A DNA stretch of 64,000 nt, from the NCBI GenBank assembly GCA_934096265.1, contig CAKOLI010000001.1, positions 1 to 64,000 of the forward strand, written 5' to 3'. The notes under the pieces are model-generated. The model did no database searches and was not told the origin of the DNA. It worked only from the letters and a program-made list of their open reading frames with translations. Position numbers and translations under genes: made by a program. Position 1 is the first letter of the stretch. Each line of letters begins with the position of its first letter. Positions 24,972-34,345 of the stretch are shown piece by piece. This DNA comes from an uncultured Bacilli bacterium. GTDB taxonomy: Bacteria; Bacillota_I; Bacilli_A; RF39; UBA660.

Positions 24972-25721
24972 ATGATAACTATAAAAAGTAAAGAAGAAAT
25001 AGCTTTAATGAAAAAAGCAGGAGAAATAGTTTATTTAACTCATCAGACTTTAATTCCTTATATTAAAGAAGGAATAACTACAAAACAATTAGATGAAATC
25101 GCGGAAAAATTTATACTTAGTATGAATGCAACACCATCATTTAAAAATTATAATGGTTATCCTACTAGTATATGCACTTCTATTAATGAAGAAGTAGTCC
25201 ACGGTATCCCTAGTAATAGAAAACTAAAAAATGGAGATATCATTTCCATAGATATAGGTGCATGTTATAAAGGATATCACGGAGACTCTGCATGGAGTTA
25301 TAAAGTAGGCGAAATTAGTAGCGAAAAAGCTTACTTATTAAAACATACAGAATTAGCATTATATGAAGGACTTAAACAAGTAAAACCAGGTAATTATTTA
25401 AATGATATAGGTACCGCTATAGAAAAATATGCCAAAGCTCATCACTTAGGCGTTGTTAGAGAACTAGTAGGCCATGGAGTTGGAACACATCTACATGAAG
25501 ACCCAGATGTTCCTAACTATAATATTAAGAAAAAAGGTCCACTTCTAAAAGAAGGGATGACCATTGCTATTGAGCCAATGTTAAATCTAGGAACACATAA
25601 AGTATTTGTCTTAGACGATGACTGGACAATAGTAACAGGTGATAATAAACCATCTGCACATTTTGAACATACTGTTGCAGTTACTAAAGATGGTTATGAA
25701 ATCTTAACTAAGAAAGGGTGA
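24972..25721 (+). CDS. map: Methionine aminopeptidase, type I
   Basis: This 249-residue metalloenzyme removes N-terminal Met from new proteins. The ligands lie in the expected motifs: SIDIGACYKGYHGDSAW (Asp, Asp), GHGVGTHLHEDP (His), AIEPML (Glu) and HFEHTVAV (Glu). It ends with TGA and starts four bases after adk. No zinc-finger extension is present. Confidence 0.95.
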   Translation: MITIKSKEEIALMKKAGEIVYLTHQTLIPYIKEGITTKQLDEIAEKFILSMNATPSFKNYNGYPTSICTSINEEVVHGIPSNRKLKNGDIISIDIGACYKGYHGDSAWSYKVGEISSEKAYLLKHTELALYEGLKQVKPGNYLNDIGTAIEKYAKAHHLGVVRELVGHGVGTHLHEDPDVPNYNIKKKGPLLKEGMTIAIEPMLNLGTHKVFVLDDDWTIVTGDNKPSAHFEHTVAVTKDGYEILTKKG

Positions 25722-25725
25722 TTAG

Positions 25726-25947
25726 ATGGGAAAAGAAGATACTATTGAGGTAGAAGGAAAAGTATTAGAAATTATACCTGGTGGTAAATTTAAAACTCAA
25801 CTGTCTAATGGACACATCATTGAAGCTCACGTTTCTGGTAAAATGCGAGTAAATAACATTCGTATTATACCAGGTGATACTGTAGTTATTGAATTATCAC
25901 CTTATGACTTAACACGTGGGCGTATAACCTATAGAAAACAAAAATAG
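25726..25947 (+). CDS. infA: Translation initiation factor IF-1
   Basis: IF-1 (73 residues) is a single OB-fold protein occupying the 30S A-site during initiation. Motifs KEDTIEVEGKVLE, ANGHxxxAHVSGKMR-like (SNGHIIEAHVSGKMR) and SPYDLTRGRITYR are intact. It sits between map and rpmJ as in Bacillus. Confidence 0.96.
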   Translation: MGKEDTIEVEGKVLEIIPGGKFKTQLSNGHIIEAHVSGKMRVNNIRIIPGDTVVIELSPYDLTRGRITYRKQK

Positions 25948-25957
25948 GAGGTAAATT

Positions 25958-26071
25958 ATGAAAGTAAAAGCGTCAGTTAAACCTATTTGTGAAAAATGCA
26001 AAGTTATTAAACGTAATGGCAAAGTAATGGTTATTTGTGAAAATCCAAAACACAAACAAAAACAAGGTTAA
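25958..26071 (+). CDS. rpmJ: 50S ribosomal protein L36
   Basis: A 37-residue frame read directly from sequence starts MKVKASVKPICEKCKVI and contains the zinc-binding set CEKC, then Cys and His in ICENPKHKQKQG. AGGAGGTAAATT precedes the ATG. It is the Zn-containing L36 form, 10 bases after infA. Confidence 0.96.
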   Translation: MKVKASVKPICEKCKVIKRNGKVMVICENPKHKQKQG

Positions 26072-26086
26072 TAGGAGGAAATTATT

Positions 26087-26455
26087 ATGGCACGTATTAA
26101 AGGTATAGACTTACCTAATGAAAAAAGAATAGAAATTGCACTTACTTACATTTATGGTATTGGTAGAAACCTATCAAAAACAATTTGTAAAAATGCAAAA
26201 GTTAACCTAGATACTAAAGCTAAAGATTTAACAGAAGATGAAATTGTTAGATTAAGAGATGAAATATCAAAGCACTTAGTAGAAGGTGACTTAAGAAGAG
26301 AAATTAGTATGAATATCAAAACAAAAATGGAAATTAATTCATACGAAGGAACTCGTCATAAAAAGAAATTACCAGTAAGAGGTCAAAGAACTAATCGTAA
26401 TGCTGTAACTGCTAGAGGCGGTAAAAAGAAGACAGTAGCTAATAAGAAAAAATAA
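26087..26455 (+). CDS. rpsM: 30S ribosomal protein S13
   Basis: S13 (122 residues) is in the 30S head and contacts tRNAs and 50S bridges. It starts MARIKGIDLPNEKRIEIALTY in family style and carries the C-terminal signature GTRHKKKLPVRGQRTNRNA. GGAGG lies upstream. Confidence 0.97.
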   Translation: MARIKGIDLPNEKRIEIALTYIYGIGRNLSKTICKNAKVNLDTKAKDLTEDEIVRLRDEISKHLVEGDLRREISMNIKTKMEINSYEGTRHKKKLPVRGQRTNRNAVTARGGKKKTVANKKK

Positions 26456-26475
26456 TTAACTAAGGAGGTATAATT

Positions 26476-26859
26476 ATGGCTTATAAAGCAAGAAAACGTA
26501 AAGTTAAAAAGAATGTTCCTGAAGGTATAGCACATATTAAATCAACATTTAATAACACAATAGTTACAATTACCGATAAAGAAGGAAATGCTATTAGCTG
26601 GGCATCATCAGGAACACTTGGAATAAAAGGTAGTAAGAAATCAACTCCATTCGCAGCAGGTATGTCAGCTGAAGCAGCAGGAAAAGCCGCTTTTGCAGCA
26701 GGTATGCGTAAAGTTGAAGTAATTGTAAAAGGATTAGGCTCAGGTAAAGAAACCGCTATCCGTTCTTTACAAACAGCAGGCTTAGAAGTAACTGCTATCA
26801 AAGACGAAACACCAATTCCACATAATGGATGTCGTCCACCAAAAAGAAGACGTGGATAA
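26476..26859 (+). CDS. rpsK: 30S ribosomal protein S11
   Basis: S11 (127 residues) belongs to the platform near the E site. IKSTFNNTIVTITDKEGNA and the C-terminal PIPHNGCRPPKRRRG are canonical. It starts 20 bases after rpsM, with AAGGAGG. Confidence 0.97.
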   Translation: MAYKARKRKVKKNVPEGIAHIKSTFNNTIVTITDKEGNAISWASSGTLGIKGSKKSTPFAAGMSAEAAGKAAFAAGMRKVEVIVKGLGSGKETAIRSLQTAGLEVTAIKDETPIPHNGCRPPKRRRG

Positions 26860-26883
26860 TTATAAGAAAGGGAGGCTGTTTTT

Positions 26884-27837
26884 ATGTTAAAATTTGAAAA
26901 ACCCGATTACAAAGTAGCAGAATATGTAGAAAGTAATCATTATGGAAAATTTGAATTAGAGCCATTAGAAAGAGGCTTTGGAACAACAATCGGAAACGCA
27001 TTAAGAAGAGTTATGCTATCTAGCTTACCTGGAGATGCTATAACTAGTGTAAAAATTGATGGAGTAGACCATGAATTTCAAAAAATGGATGGTGTTATCG
27101 AAGACGTAACCGCTATCGTTTTAAACCTAAAAAGTGTTGTTTTAAAAAATTATTCTAATGATGATAACAAAATATTAAGATTATCAAAATCTACTGCAGG
27201 AGAAGTATATGCTAGTGATTTTGAAAAAGATGCTGATATTGAAATACTTAACCCCGATCAATTAATATGCACTCTTGCTGAAGGTGGTAGCATTAACATG
27301 GAAATGACTATCGGCAGTGGCAGAGGATATGTTAGAAGTGAAGAAAACAAAAAACTTCTTGGTGATAAAAAACTAGGCTTAATCGCTATAGATAGTATAT
27401 ATTCACCTATTGAAAGAATTAATTATGAAGTAGAACCTGCTCGTGTAGGACAAAATAATAACTACGATAAATTAACATTTGAAGTATGGACAAACGGTTC
27501 TATTTCCCCAGAAGAGGCATTAGCATTAGGAGCAAAAATATTAGTTGAACACTTTGATATTATAACTAGAATAAGTGACATAGAAGATGCTGCTGGCTTA
27601 ATGTCATCTAAAAAAGAAGACCCTAATAAGAAGATTTTAGAAACCTCTATTGATGATTTGGATTTATCAGTAAGAGCCTACAACTGTCTTAAAAGAGCGG
27701 GTATTCTTACAATTCGTGATTTAGTAGATAAATCTGAAAATGAAATGATGAAAATTAGAAATTTAGGTAAAAAATCATTAAAAGAAGTCATTGACAAGAT
27801 TAAGGATATGGGACTTAAATTTAGAAATGATGACTAG
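26884..27837 (+). CDS. rpoA: RNA polymerase subunit alpha
   Basis: This 317-residue alpha subunit has an N-terminal assembly domain with LERGFGTTIGNALRRVMLSS. The flexible linker is followed by the C-terminal domain (about 250-317) with LSVRAYNCLKRAGI and RNLGKKSLKEV, which contacts UP elements and activators. GGGAGG precedes the ATG. Length is normal for Firmicutes. Confidence 0.97.
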   Translation: MLKFEKPDYKVAEYVESNHYGKFELEPLERGFGTTIGNALRRVMLSSLPGDAITSVKIDGVDHEFQKMDGVIEDVTAIVLNLKSVVLKNYSNDDNKILRLSKSTAGEVYASDFEKDADIEILNPDQLICTLAEGGSINMEMTIGSGRGYVRSEENKKLLGDKKLGLIAIDSIYSPIERINYEVEPARVGQNNNYDKLTFEVWTNGSISPEEALALGAKILVEHFDIITRISDIEDAAGLMSSKKEDPNKKILETSIDDLDLSVRAYNCLKRAGILTIRDLVDKSENEMMKIRNLGKKSLKEVIDKIKDMGLKFRNDD

Positions 27838-27851
27838 AAGGGAGATTTATT

Positions 27852-28193
27852 ATGGCTTATAGAAAATTAGGAAGAGACAATAAACATAGAAGAAGCATGC
27901 TTGCTACTTTAACAAAACAACTAATCATAAATGAAAAAATAGAAACTACAGAAACAAGAGCTAAAGAAATAAGAAAATGCTTTGATAAAATGGTAACATA
28001 TGGCAAGAATGGCTCACTAGTATCAAGAAGACTAGCACTAGCATTCTTACATAATGATAATGAATGTGTAAAGAAAGTATTTGATGTTCTAGCGCCTCGT
28101 TATAAAGATAGAAATGGTGGTTACACTAGAATTATTAAACTAAAAGAAAGAAAAGGAGATAACGCTCTAACTGTTATCTTAGAATTAGTATAG
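27852..28193 (+). CDS. rplQ: 50S ribosomal protein L17
   Basis: L17 (113 residues) is the last gene of the superoperon. It has KLGRDNKHRRSMLATLTKQL and the end motif YTRIIKLKERKGDNA. Its stop codon lies in the left arm of the terminator hairpin. Confidence 0.96.
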   Translation: MAYRKLGRDNKHRRSMLATLTKQLIINEKIETTETRAKEIRKCFDKMVTYGKNGSLVSRRLALAFLHNDNECVKKVFDVLAPRYKDRNGGYTRIIKLKERKGDNALTVILELV

Positions 28194-28215
28194 TTTTACG
28201 ACTATACTTTTTTTT
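28187..28215 (+). terminator. Terminator of the ribosomal superoperon
   Basis: AGTATAG (28187-28193) pairs with CTATACT (28202-28208), followed by eight T. Confidence 0.88.
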
Positions 28216-28311
28216 ATGTAACAAAAGTATACAAAAGCTAACTATACATATCAAAATATAATCAAAAAGCTTTATACTCCTACAAGAAACGCCTTAAATA
28301 TACAAAAAAGC

Positions 28312-28340
28312 TTGACATTACACATAATATATTGTATCAT
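28312..28340 (+). promoter_or_regulatory. Promoter of the GntR-ABC operon
   Basis: TTGACA (28312-28317), a 17-base spacer and TATCAT (28335-28340). Confidence 0.78.
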
Positions 28341-28362
28341 TGTATTAATTAAGTGATACAAT
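28331..28362. promoter_or_regulatory. Operator-like inverted repeat for the YtrA-type repressor
   Basis: ATTGTATCA (28331-28339) and TGATACAAT (28354-28362) are perfect inverted arms 14 bases apart. They cover the -10 and the start-site region. GntR regulators of the YtrA subfamily bind widely spaced inverted repeats, so this is a probable autoregulatory operator. Confidence 0.65.
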
Positions 28363-28371
28363 GGTGATATA

Positions 28372-28752
28372 ATGAATATAGAATTTAACAATGAAAGACC
28401 AATCTACATACAATTAGTAGATAAAATTAAGACAGATATTGCAAATGGGACCCTTAAACCAAATACTAAACTACCATCAGTAAGAGATCTAGCATCGCTA
28501 TACAAAGTAAATCCCAATACTATCTTAAAATCACTAAACACCCTAGAAGAAGAAAAATTAATATATACAGAAAGAACTAATGGTAAATATATAACTGACA
28601 ATGCAAATAAAATTACATCACTAAAAAATAACTTAGCTAAAGAAAAAGTCATAACATATCTAAGTGATATGCAGAAAATAGGTTTCACTAAAGAAGACGC
28701 TATTAATTATATAAAAGAAAAGGAGATTAACAATGGAACTATTAAAAATTAA
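28372..28752 (+). CDS. GntR-family transcriptional regulator, YtrA subfamily
   Basis: This 126-residue regulator has an N-terminal winged helix (about 5-75) beginning NERPIYIQLVDKIKTDIANG and containing KLPSVRDLASLYKVNPNTI. Only a short C-terminal dimerisation tail follows. The small size without an effector domain is typical of the YtrA subfamily, which represses a co-transcribed ABC exporter and is often relieved by cell-wall antibiotics. It overlaps the ATPase gene by 20 bases. A perfect inverted repeat at its own promoter supports autoregulation. Confidence 0.88.
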   Translation: MNIEFNNERPIYIQLVDKIKTDIANGTLKPNTKLPSVRDLASLYKVNPNTILKSLNTLEEEKLIYTERTNGKYITDNANKITSLKNNLAKEKVITYLSDMQKIGFTKEDAINYIKEKEINNGTIKN

Positions 28753-29428
28753 AAATTTATCTAAGAGCTATGGTAATAAAAAAGTACTACAAAACATAAA
28801 TCTAACTATAAATCAAGGTAAAATAATAGGTCTATTAGGTAAAAATGGCTCTGGCAAGACTACTTTAATTAAATTAATAAATGACTTGCTAACTAAAGAC
28901 TCAGGAGAAATATTAGTAAATGGTAACCCTATAGGAGTAAGTAGCAAGAGCATTATATCATACTTACCAGAACGTACGTACTTAGATAAAGAAATGACTA
29001 CCGAAGAAGTAGTTAAATACTTTAAAGATTTCTATAAAGATTTTGATGATAAAAAAGCCTATAAACTACTAAAAGATTTAGGCTTAGATATAAATCAAAA
29101 ATTATCTAAAATGAGTAAAGGTATGCAAGAAAAAGTACAACTAGTCTTAGTAATGAGTAGAAATGCTAAGTTATATATTTTAGATGAACCTCTAGGAGGA
29201 GTTGACCCAGCAACAAGAGATTACATCCTAGATACAATTCTAAGTAATTTTAACGAAGGTGCCTCTTTAATAATATCAACTCACTTAATCATGGATATAG
29301 AAAAAATATTAGATGAAGTAATCTTTATAAACAATGGACAAATAGTCTTAGTTAGTGATACCGATGACTTAAGAGAAAAAGAAAACGCATCAATCGATGC
29401 TATCTTTAGGAGGATGTTTAAATGTTAA
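28733..29428 (+). CDS. ABC transporter ATP-binding protein (YtrB-like)
   Basis: This 231-residue ATPase subunit has Walker A GKNGSGKT (36-43), Walker B LYILDE (148-153), and the H-loop ISTHLI. The signature reads MSKGM (128-132) instead of LSGGQ, a variation common in YtrB/BcrA-type exporters. It should pair with the membrane protein encoded just downstream (seven-base overlap). Substrate is unknown; neighbouring regulator type suggests peptide-antibiotic or envelope stress. AAGGAGATTAAC precedes the ATG. Confidence 0.9.
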   Translation: MELLKIKNLSKSYGNKKVLQNINLTINQGKIIGLLGKNGSGKTTLIKLINDLLTKDSGEILVNGNPIGVSSKSIISYLPERTYLDKEMTTEEVVKYFKDFYKDFDDKKAYKLLKDLGLDINQKLSKMSKGMQEKVQLVLVMSRNAKLYILDEPLGGVDPATRDYILDTILSNFNEGASLIISTHLIMDIEKILDEVIFINNGQIVLVSDTDDLREKENASIDAIFRRMFKC

Positions 29429-30246
29429 AGAAATTATTAAAATATGACTTAAAATGGACATATAAAATATTAAATATAATATATGTTCTATCCATCATCT
29501 TCGCGATAATAACAAGGTTTTTAATAGAACTAAACAGTCCCACTTCAATACTAAAAGATATTATCAAATCATCACTAGCCCTTAAAATAACACTAGAAAT
29601 AACAAGAGGCATTGCCATCACAATTTTAATAAACATTATGGTAAATACCATCATTAGAATAATACTTCGCTTTAAAAGCAACCTATTTAGCGATGAAGCA
29701 TATTTAACCCACACACTACCAATACCAAAACAAACAATCTACTTATCTAAAGTATTAAATGCTATAATAATATCTCTTACTAGTATATTTGTAATAATAA
29801 TATCTCTTACTATAATGTATTATTCAAAAGAAAACATAGAAATAATAAAAAACACACTATCTATAACTGCAAGTATCTATAACAGTACAGTAATAAGATT
29901 AATCTTAGTTCTATTTCTAGTAGTATTTACTCAACTAACATTAATAATAATGATTGTATATTCTGCTATATTATTAGGTTATAGTAAATCAGATAAAAGA
30001 ATTATCAAATCAGTTACATATGGAATTATAAGCTATTTAATAACCCAAATATTAGTACTATTAATAGTCTATATAATTGGCTTATTTGACCCAAGTATTA
30101 TGCAAGTATTTACAAGTAACACAGTAAAAGACATAACCATATTAAAAAAACTAATGTACATAATAATCACAATCTACTTATTATTTAATATTATATACTA
30201 CTACATAGGTCAAAGAATACTTAAACAAGGAATAAATATAGATTAA
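29422..30246 (+). CDS. ABC transporter membrane subunit
   Basis: This 274-residue polytopic protein has six hydrophobic segments (about 20-40, 60-80, 108-130, 155-185, 200-225 and 245-265). It has no catalytic motifs. Its N-terminus (MLKKLLKYDLKW) resembles permeases of the ABC-2 type. It overlaps the ATPase gene and is the last gene of the GntR-ABC operon, being followed by a hairpin with a T-run. Confidence 0.82.
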   Translation: MLKKLLKYDLKWTYKILNIIYVLSIIFAIITRFLIELNSPTSILKDIIKSSLALKITLEITRGIAITILINIMVNTIIRIILRFKSNLFSDEAYLTHTLPIPKQTIYLSKVLNAIIISLTSIFVIIISLTIMYYSKENIEIIKNTLSITASIYNSTVIRLILVLFLVVFTQLTLIIMIVYSAILLGYSKSDKRIIKSVTYGIISYLITQILVLLIVYIIGLFDPSIMQVFTSNTVKDITILKKLMYIIITIYLLFNIIYYYIGQRILKQGINID

Positions 30247-30252
30247 CAAAAG

Positions 30253-30277
30253 GAAGAAAGAAAAATTCTTCTTTTTT
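30253..30277 (+). terminator. Terminator of the GntR-ABC operon
   Basis: GAAGAA (30253-30258) pairs with TTCTTC (30266-30271), then T6. The stem is short and AT-rich. Confidence 0.6.
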
Positions 30278-30339
30278 AATATATATTTATAATAAATAGC
30301 TAAATAATTAAAAATAATGTTTCTTTTTGTCTATTATTA

Positions 30340-30348
30340 TGTTATAAT
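30340..30348 (+). promoter_or_regulatory. Extended -10 promoter of queA
   Basis: TGTTATAAT, with no good -35 at the expected distance (TTTCTT at 30320-30325). Confidence 0.5.
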
Positions 30349-30376
30349 AAGCAAGTATTTTTAAGGGGTGAATTGT

Positions 30377-31408
30377 ATGAAAACAGATGATTTTGACTTT
30401 GAATTACCAGAACATTTAATTGCACAGACACCTATTGATAAAAGAGATGAATCTAAATTATTAATATTAGATAAAGATACAGGAAATATCACTCATAAAC
30501 ATTTCCTAGACATAGTAGATTATTTAGATGAAAATGATGTATTAGTACTAAATGATACCAAAGTAATGCCCGCTAGACTACTAGGCATAAAAGAAAAAAC
30601 TAATGCACATATTGAAATATTATTACTAAAAAACATTGAAAATAATGTATATGAATGCTTATGCAAACCTGCTAAAAGAATTAAAGTAGGAGATATCGTT
30701 GACTTTGGAGATGGCCTTCTTAAAGCAAAATGCATATCTAGTAAAGAAGAAGGAATAAAAGAGTTTGAATTTATTTATAATGGTATTTTTTATGAAATAC
30801 TAGACAAACTAGGCGAAATGCCACTACCACCATATATTCATGAAAAATTAAAAAACAAAGATAGATATCAAACCGTATATGCTAAAAACATAGGTAGTGC
30901 TGCAGCACCAACCGCAGGCCTTCACTTTACTAAAGAACTACTCCAAAAAATCAAAGACAAAGGAGTAACTATATGCTACGTTACACTTCACGTAGGCCTT
31001 GGGACATTTAGACCAGTTAATGTAGAAGATGTAACTAATCATAAAATGCACAGCGAATTTTACACAATGAGTGAAGAAGTAAGCAAAATACTAAACGAAT
31101 CTATTGCCAAAGGACGTAACATAATTAGCGTTGGTACTACTACGACAAGAGTATTAGAAACAGTAATGACAAAATATTCTCGTTTTAAAGCATGTAGTGG
31201 CTATACAGATATATTTATCTACCCTGGATACACTTTCAAAGTTATAGATAGCTTAATTACCAACTTCCATTTACCTAAATCAACTCTTATTATGCTAGTA
31301 TCCGCTCTAGCGGGTAAAGAAAATATCATGCACGCATATCAAGAAGCAATAAATAATAACTATCGTTTCTTTTCCTTTGGAGATAGTATGTTTATAAGAA
31401 AAAGTTAA
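30377..31408 (+). CDS. queA: S-adenosylmethionine:tRNA ribosyltransferase-isomerase
   Basis: QueA (343 residues) transfers and isomerises the ribosyl part of SAM onto 7-aminomethyl-7-deazaguanine in tRNA to make epoxyqueuosine. The family motifs FDFELPEHLIAQTP, RDESKLL, VLNDTKVMPARL, GSAAAPTAGLHFT and THVGLGTFRPV-like (LHVGLGTFRPV) are present. The start at 30377 is spaced correctly from AAGGGGTG; an in-frame GTG nine bases earlier is inside that site. No tgt gene is adjacent, so it is separate from the usual queA-tgt pair in this window. Confidence 0.94.
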   Translation: MKTDDFDFELPEHLIAQTPIDKRDESKLLILDKDTGNITHKHFLDIVDYLDENDVLVLNDTKVMPARLLGIKEKTNAHIEILLLKNIENNVYECLCKPAKRIKVGDIVDFGDGLLKAKCISSKEEGIKEFEFIYNGIFYEILDKLGEMPLPPYIHEKLKNKDRYQTVYAKNIGSAAAPTAGLHFTKELLQKIKDKGVTICYVTLHVGLGTFRPVNVEDVTNHKMHSEFYTMSEEVSKILNESIAKGRNIISVGTTTTRVLETVMTKYSRFKACSGYTDIFIYPGYTFKVIDSLITNFHLPKSTLIMLVSALAGKENIMHAYQEAINNNYRFFSFGDSMFIRKS

Positions 31409-31488
31409 CATTTAAACAAATTTTTCTTATAAAAAAAAGAAATTTATACTTTTTTAGCGAATATTATATATAGAGGGGAAGTGGGCCC

Positions 31489-33228
31489 ATGCGTATTAGT
31501 GATGAATTAATAAAAGAAATAAGAAGCAATACAGACATAGTTGAACTAATAAGAGACTATAATATTCCACTTATAAAAAAAGGAAAAAACCTCTTTGGCG
31601 TTTGTCCTTTTCACGATGATCATTCACCTAGTATGAGTGTAGATCCAACAAAACAAATATACAAATGCTTTTCCTGTGGAGCAGGAGGAAACGTCTATAC
31701 CTTTGTAATGGAATATGAAAATGTTTCCTTCACAGAAGCCGTAAGATTACTTGGCACTAAGCTTGGATATAACCTAGATAATGTTATAAAACAAAACAGC
31801 CCTGTTAATAATAAAGAATATATTCCTTATGAAATAGCACATAAATATTATCAAAATAACTTATATACCAAATTAGGAGAAAATGCTATTAATTATTTAT
31901 CTAAAAGGAATATAGATAATGAAACAATAAAAAAATTTGGTATTGGCCTTGCCCTTAACGAAAGTAAACTAACTAAAATGCTAATATCCAAAAAATATAG
32001 CATAACAGACTTAGTAAAACTAGGTCTAACTACTGAGAATGGAGCAGACTTCTTTCTAAACAGAATAATATTTCCAATTTGGGATATATCTGGTCGCGTA
32101 GTCGCTTTTAGTGGCAGAATTTATAACACCACAAGTAGTAGTAAATATGTAAATACAAAAGAAACACCAATCTTTAAAAAAGGAAACCTACTATATAATT
32201 ATCATAATGCTAAAATGAATTTAAAAAAATCTGAATACATAATTGTTATGGAAGGTTTTATGGACGTTATAAGAGCCAGCACAATAGGCATAACTAACGC
32301 CGTCGCTACCCTTGGCACAGCGGTTACCAAAGAACAAATATCCCTTATAAAAAAAATAAGTGACAACGTAATATTAATGTTCGATGGAGATAAAGCAGGA
32401 GAAAAAGCTACTTTAAGCTGTATACCTCTTTTAGAAGATGCAAACATAATTCCCAAAATAGTAAGACTTCCATATGACCTAGATCCAGATGAATACATAT
32501 TAAAATATGGTGAACAATCATTTAAAAACTACATAGAAAATCCCTTATCACTTACTGATTTCAAACTACTAATGCTAAAAGAAAGCAAAAATCTAAATGA
32601 AATAGATGATGTCGCAACATATTTAAACGAAGCTATAGAAGAATTAGTTAAAGAAAAAGACAGTATCAAAGTAGACTTAATATTAAACAAACTATCCAAA
32701 GAATTTAATGCTAACTATAATTCCCTAAAAGATAACTATAATATATTAAAAACCAAATACGAAAAAGAAAGCGACCTAAAAAACAAATTAGTAACTAAAA
32801 TTAATATACCTAAAACAAGCAAAATAAAACAATACACCATCGCAGAAAAGTCCCTTATATACTATATGATAAAATATAACGAAGTAATCACAATGGTAGA
32901 AAATAGAGTAGCATATATGCCTGATAATGACTATAGAAATCTATCCAATGAAATAATATATTATTATCATAAATTTGGTAAAATAATAGAAGCGGACTTT
33001 TATACCCATCTAATTGAAAATAACAAAAAAGCATACACTGCATTAAAAGAAATAAATACTCAAGACTTACCTGAAACATACACTATAGAAGCCATAGACG
33101 ATTATATAATGTGTATAAAAAAAGCAAATATTAAACAAAGTCACATAAACATAAAAAACAAATTACAAGAAGAAAAAGATGTAATAGAAAAAGCTAAAAT
33201 AGCCAATAAAAAATTTAGCTTGAATTAA
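31489..33228 (+). CDS. dnaG: DNA primase
   Basis: DnaG (579 residues) makes RNA primers for replication. The N-terminal CHC2 zinc domain is visible (CPFHDDHSPSMSVDP, then CFSCGAGG). The Toprim core has EGFMDVIRA and MFDGDKAGEKA. The C-terminal part is the helicase-binding region and is less conserved. It forms the macromolecular-synthesis unit with rpoD, which starts 16 bases later. GAGGGGAAGTGGGCCC precedes the ATG, unusually GC-rich for this genome. Confidence 0.94.
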   Translation: MRISDELIKEIRSNTDIVELIRDYNIPLIKKGKNLFGVCPFHDDHSPSMSVDPTKQIYKCFSCGAGGNVYTFVMEYENVSFTEAVRLLGTKLGYNLDNVIKQNSPVNNKEYIPYEIAHKYYQNNLYTKLGENAINYLSKRNIDNETIKKFGIGLALNESKLTKMLISKKYSITDLVKLGLTTENGADFFLNRIIFPIWDISGRVVAFSGRIYNTTSSSKYVNTKETPIFKKGNLLYNYHNAKMNLKKSEYIIVMEGFMDVIRASTIGITNAVATLGTAVTKEQISLIKKISDNVILMFDGDKAGEKATLSCIPLLEDANIIPKIVRLPYDLDPDEYILKYGEQSFKNYIENPLSLTDFKLLMLKESKNLNEIDDVATYLNEAIEELVKEKDSIKVDLILNKLSKEFNANYNSLKDNYNILKTKYEKESDLKNKLVTKINIPKTSKIKQYTIAEKSLIYYMIKYNEVITMVENRVAYMPDNDYRNLSNEIIYYYHKFGKIIEADFYTHLIENNKKAYTALKEINTQDLPETYTIEAIDDYIMCIKKANIKQSHINIKNKLQEEKDVIEKAKIANKKFSLN

Positions 33229-33244
33229 GAAAAGAGGAGTTATT

Positions 33245-34345
33245 ATGATAGAAGAAATTAAAACATTTGAACAACGCAAAGAAGAATTAATTAAACAAGG
33301 AAAAGCCAAAGGATTTATCACTTATGAAGAATTAGCTCAAGCTCTAAAAGGACTAGAATTAGATAGTGACAACCTAGACAATCTTTATAACAGTTTTGTT
33401 GAAAATAACATAGAAGTAGTTTCAGAAGATGTAGGGGACATGCCTGAAGATGATGATGCCACTGATGGAGATATTGAAAAAATACTATCAGATCACGTTA
33501 TAGCTAAAGAAATAACCATTAATGATCCAGTTAGAATGTACTTAAAAGAAATAGGTAAAATAAGTTTATTATCCCTAGATGAAGAATTAAAATTATCCGA
33601 ACGTATTGCCCAAGGTGACGAAGAAGCAAAAAACATTCTAGCAGAAGCTAACCTACGTCTAGTTGTTTCTATCGCTAAAAGATACGTAGGACGTGGCATG
33701 CTATTCTTAGATTTAATCCAAGAAGGTAACATAGGCCTTATGAAAGCGGTAGATAAATTTGACGCAGAAAAAGGATACAAATTCTCAACCTATGCTACCT
33801 GGTGGATAAGACAAGCTATAACTCGTGCCATCGCCGACCAAGCAAGAACAATAAGAGTACCAGTGCATATGGTAGAAACTATCAATAAACTTTCTCGTTT
33901 TCAAAGACAACTAACACTTGAACTTAATCGTGAGCCTAGTGATGAAGAATTAGCTAAAAAAATGGGCATGTCACCTGATAAAGTACGTGAAATAATTAAA
34001 GTAGCCCAAGAACCAGTATCACTAGAAACTCCTATTGGAGAAGAAGACGACTCTCACTTAGGTGATTTTGTTAAAGATGAAAGAAGTATGAGTCCAGAAG
34101 AATACACTACTCATGAAATACTAAAAGATGAAATAGATGATTTATTACTAACCCTAACAGAAAGAGAAGAACAAGTATTAAGACTTCGCTTTGGCCTTGG
34201 AGGAGGAAGCCCTAAAACCCTAGAAGAAGTAGGCCAAATCTTTGGTGTAACTAGAGAACGTATAAGACAAATAGAAGCAAAAGCCTTAAGAAAATTAAGA
34301 CACCCATCAAGAAGTAGAAAACTAAAGGACTTCTTAAATGATTAA
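33245..34345 (+). CDS. rpoD: Primary RNA polymerase sigma factor
   Basis: This 366-residue housekeeping sigma factor has region 1.1 in reduced form, region 1.2-2 (DPVRMYLKEIG, NLRLVVSIAKRYVGRGM, GYKFSTYATWWIRQAI) and region 4 ending VTRERIRQIEAKALRKLRHP. The -10 and -35 elements listed in this annotation fit its expected specificity. It is downstream of dnaG and overlaps trmK by eight bases, as in Bacillus-type dnaG-sigA-trmK clusters. Confidence 0.97.
   Translation: MIEEIKTFEQRKEELIKQGKAKGFITYEELAQALKGLELDSDNLDNLYNSFVENNIEVVSEDVGDMPEDDDATDGDIEKILSDHVIAKEITINDPVRMYLKEIGKISLLSLDEELKLSERIAQGDEEAKNILAEANLRLVVSIAKRYVGRGMLFLDLIQEGNIGLMKAVDKFDAEKGYKFSTYATWWIRQAITRAIADQARTIRVPVHMVETINKLSRFQRQLTLELNREPSDEELAKKMGMSPDKVREIIKVAQEPVSLETPIGEEDDSHLGDFVKDERSMSPEEYTTHEILKDEIDDLLLTLTEREEQVLRLRFGLGGGSPKTLEEVGQIFGVTRERIRQIEAKALRKLRHPSRSRKLKDFLND

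Noticed and set aside
25719..25721. Mollicute-type code with TGA as Trp
   Set aside because: map ends with TGA right before infA, and Trp is encoded by TGG throughout polC, so the standard bacterial code applies.
31415..31455. Terminator after queA
   Set aside because: AAATTTTTCTT and AAGAAATTT pair only with a two-base bulge, and the T-run is separated from the stem; too weak to list.
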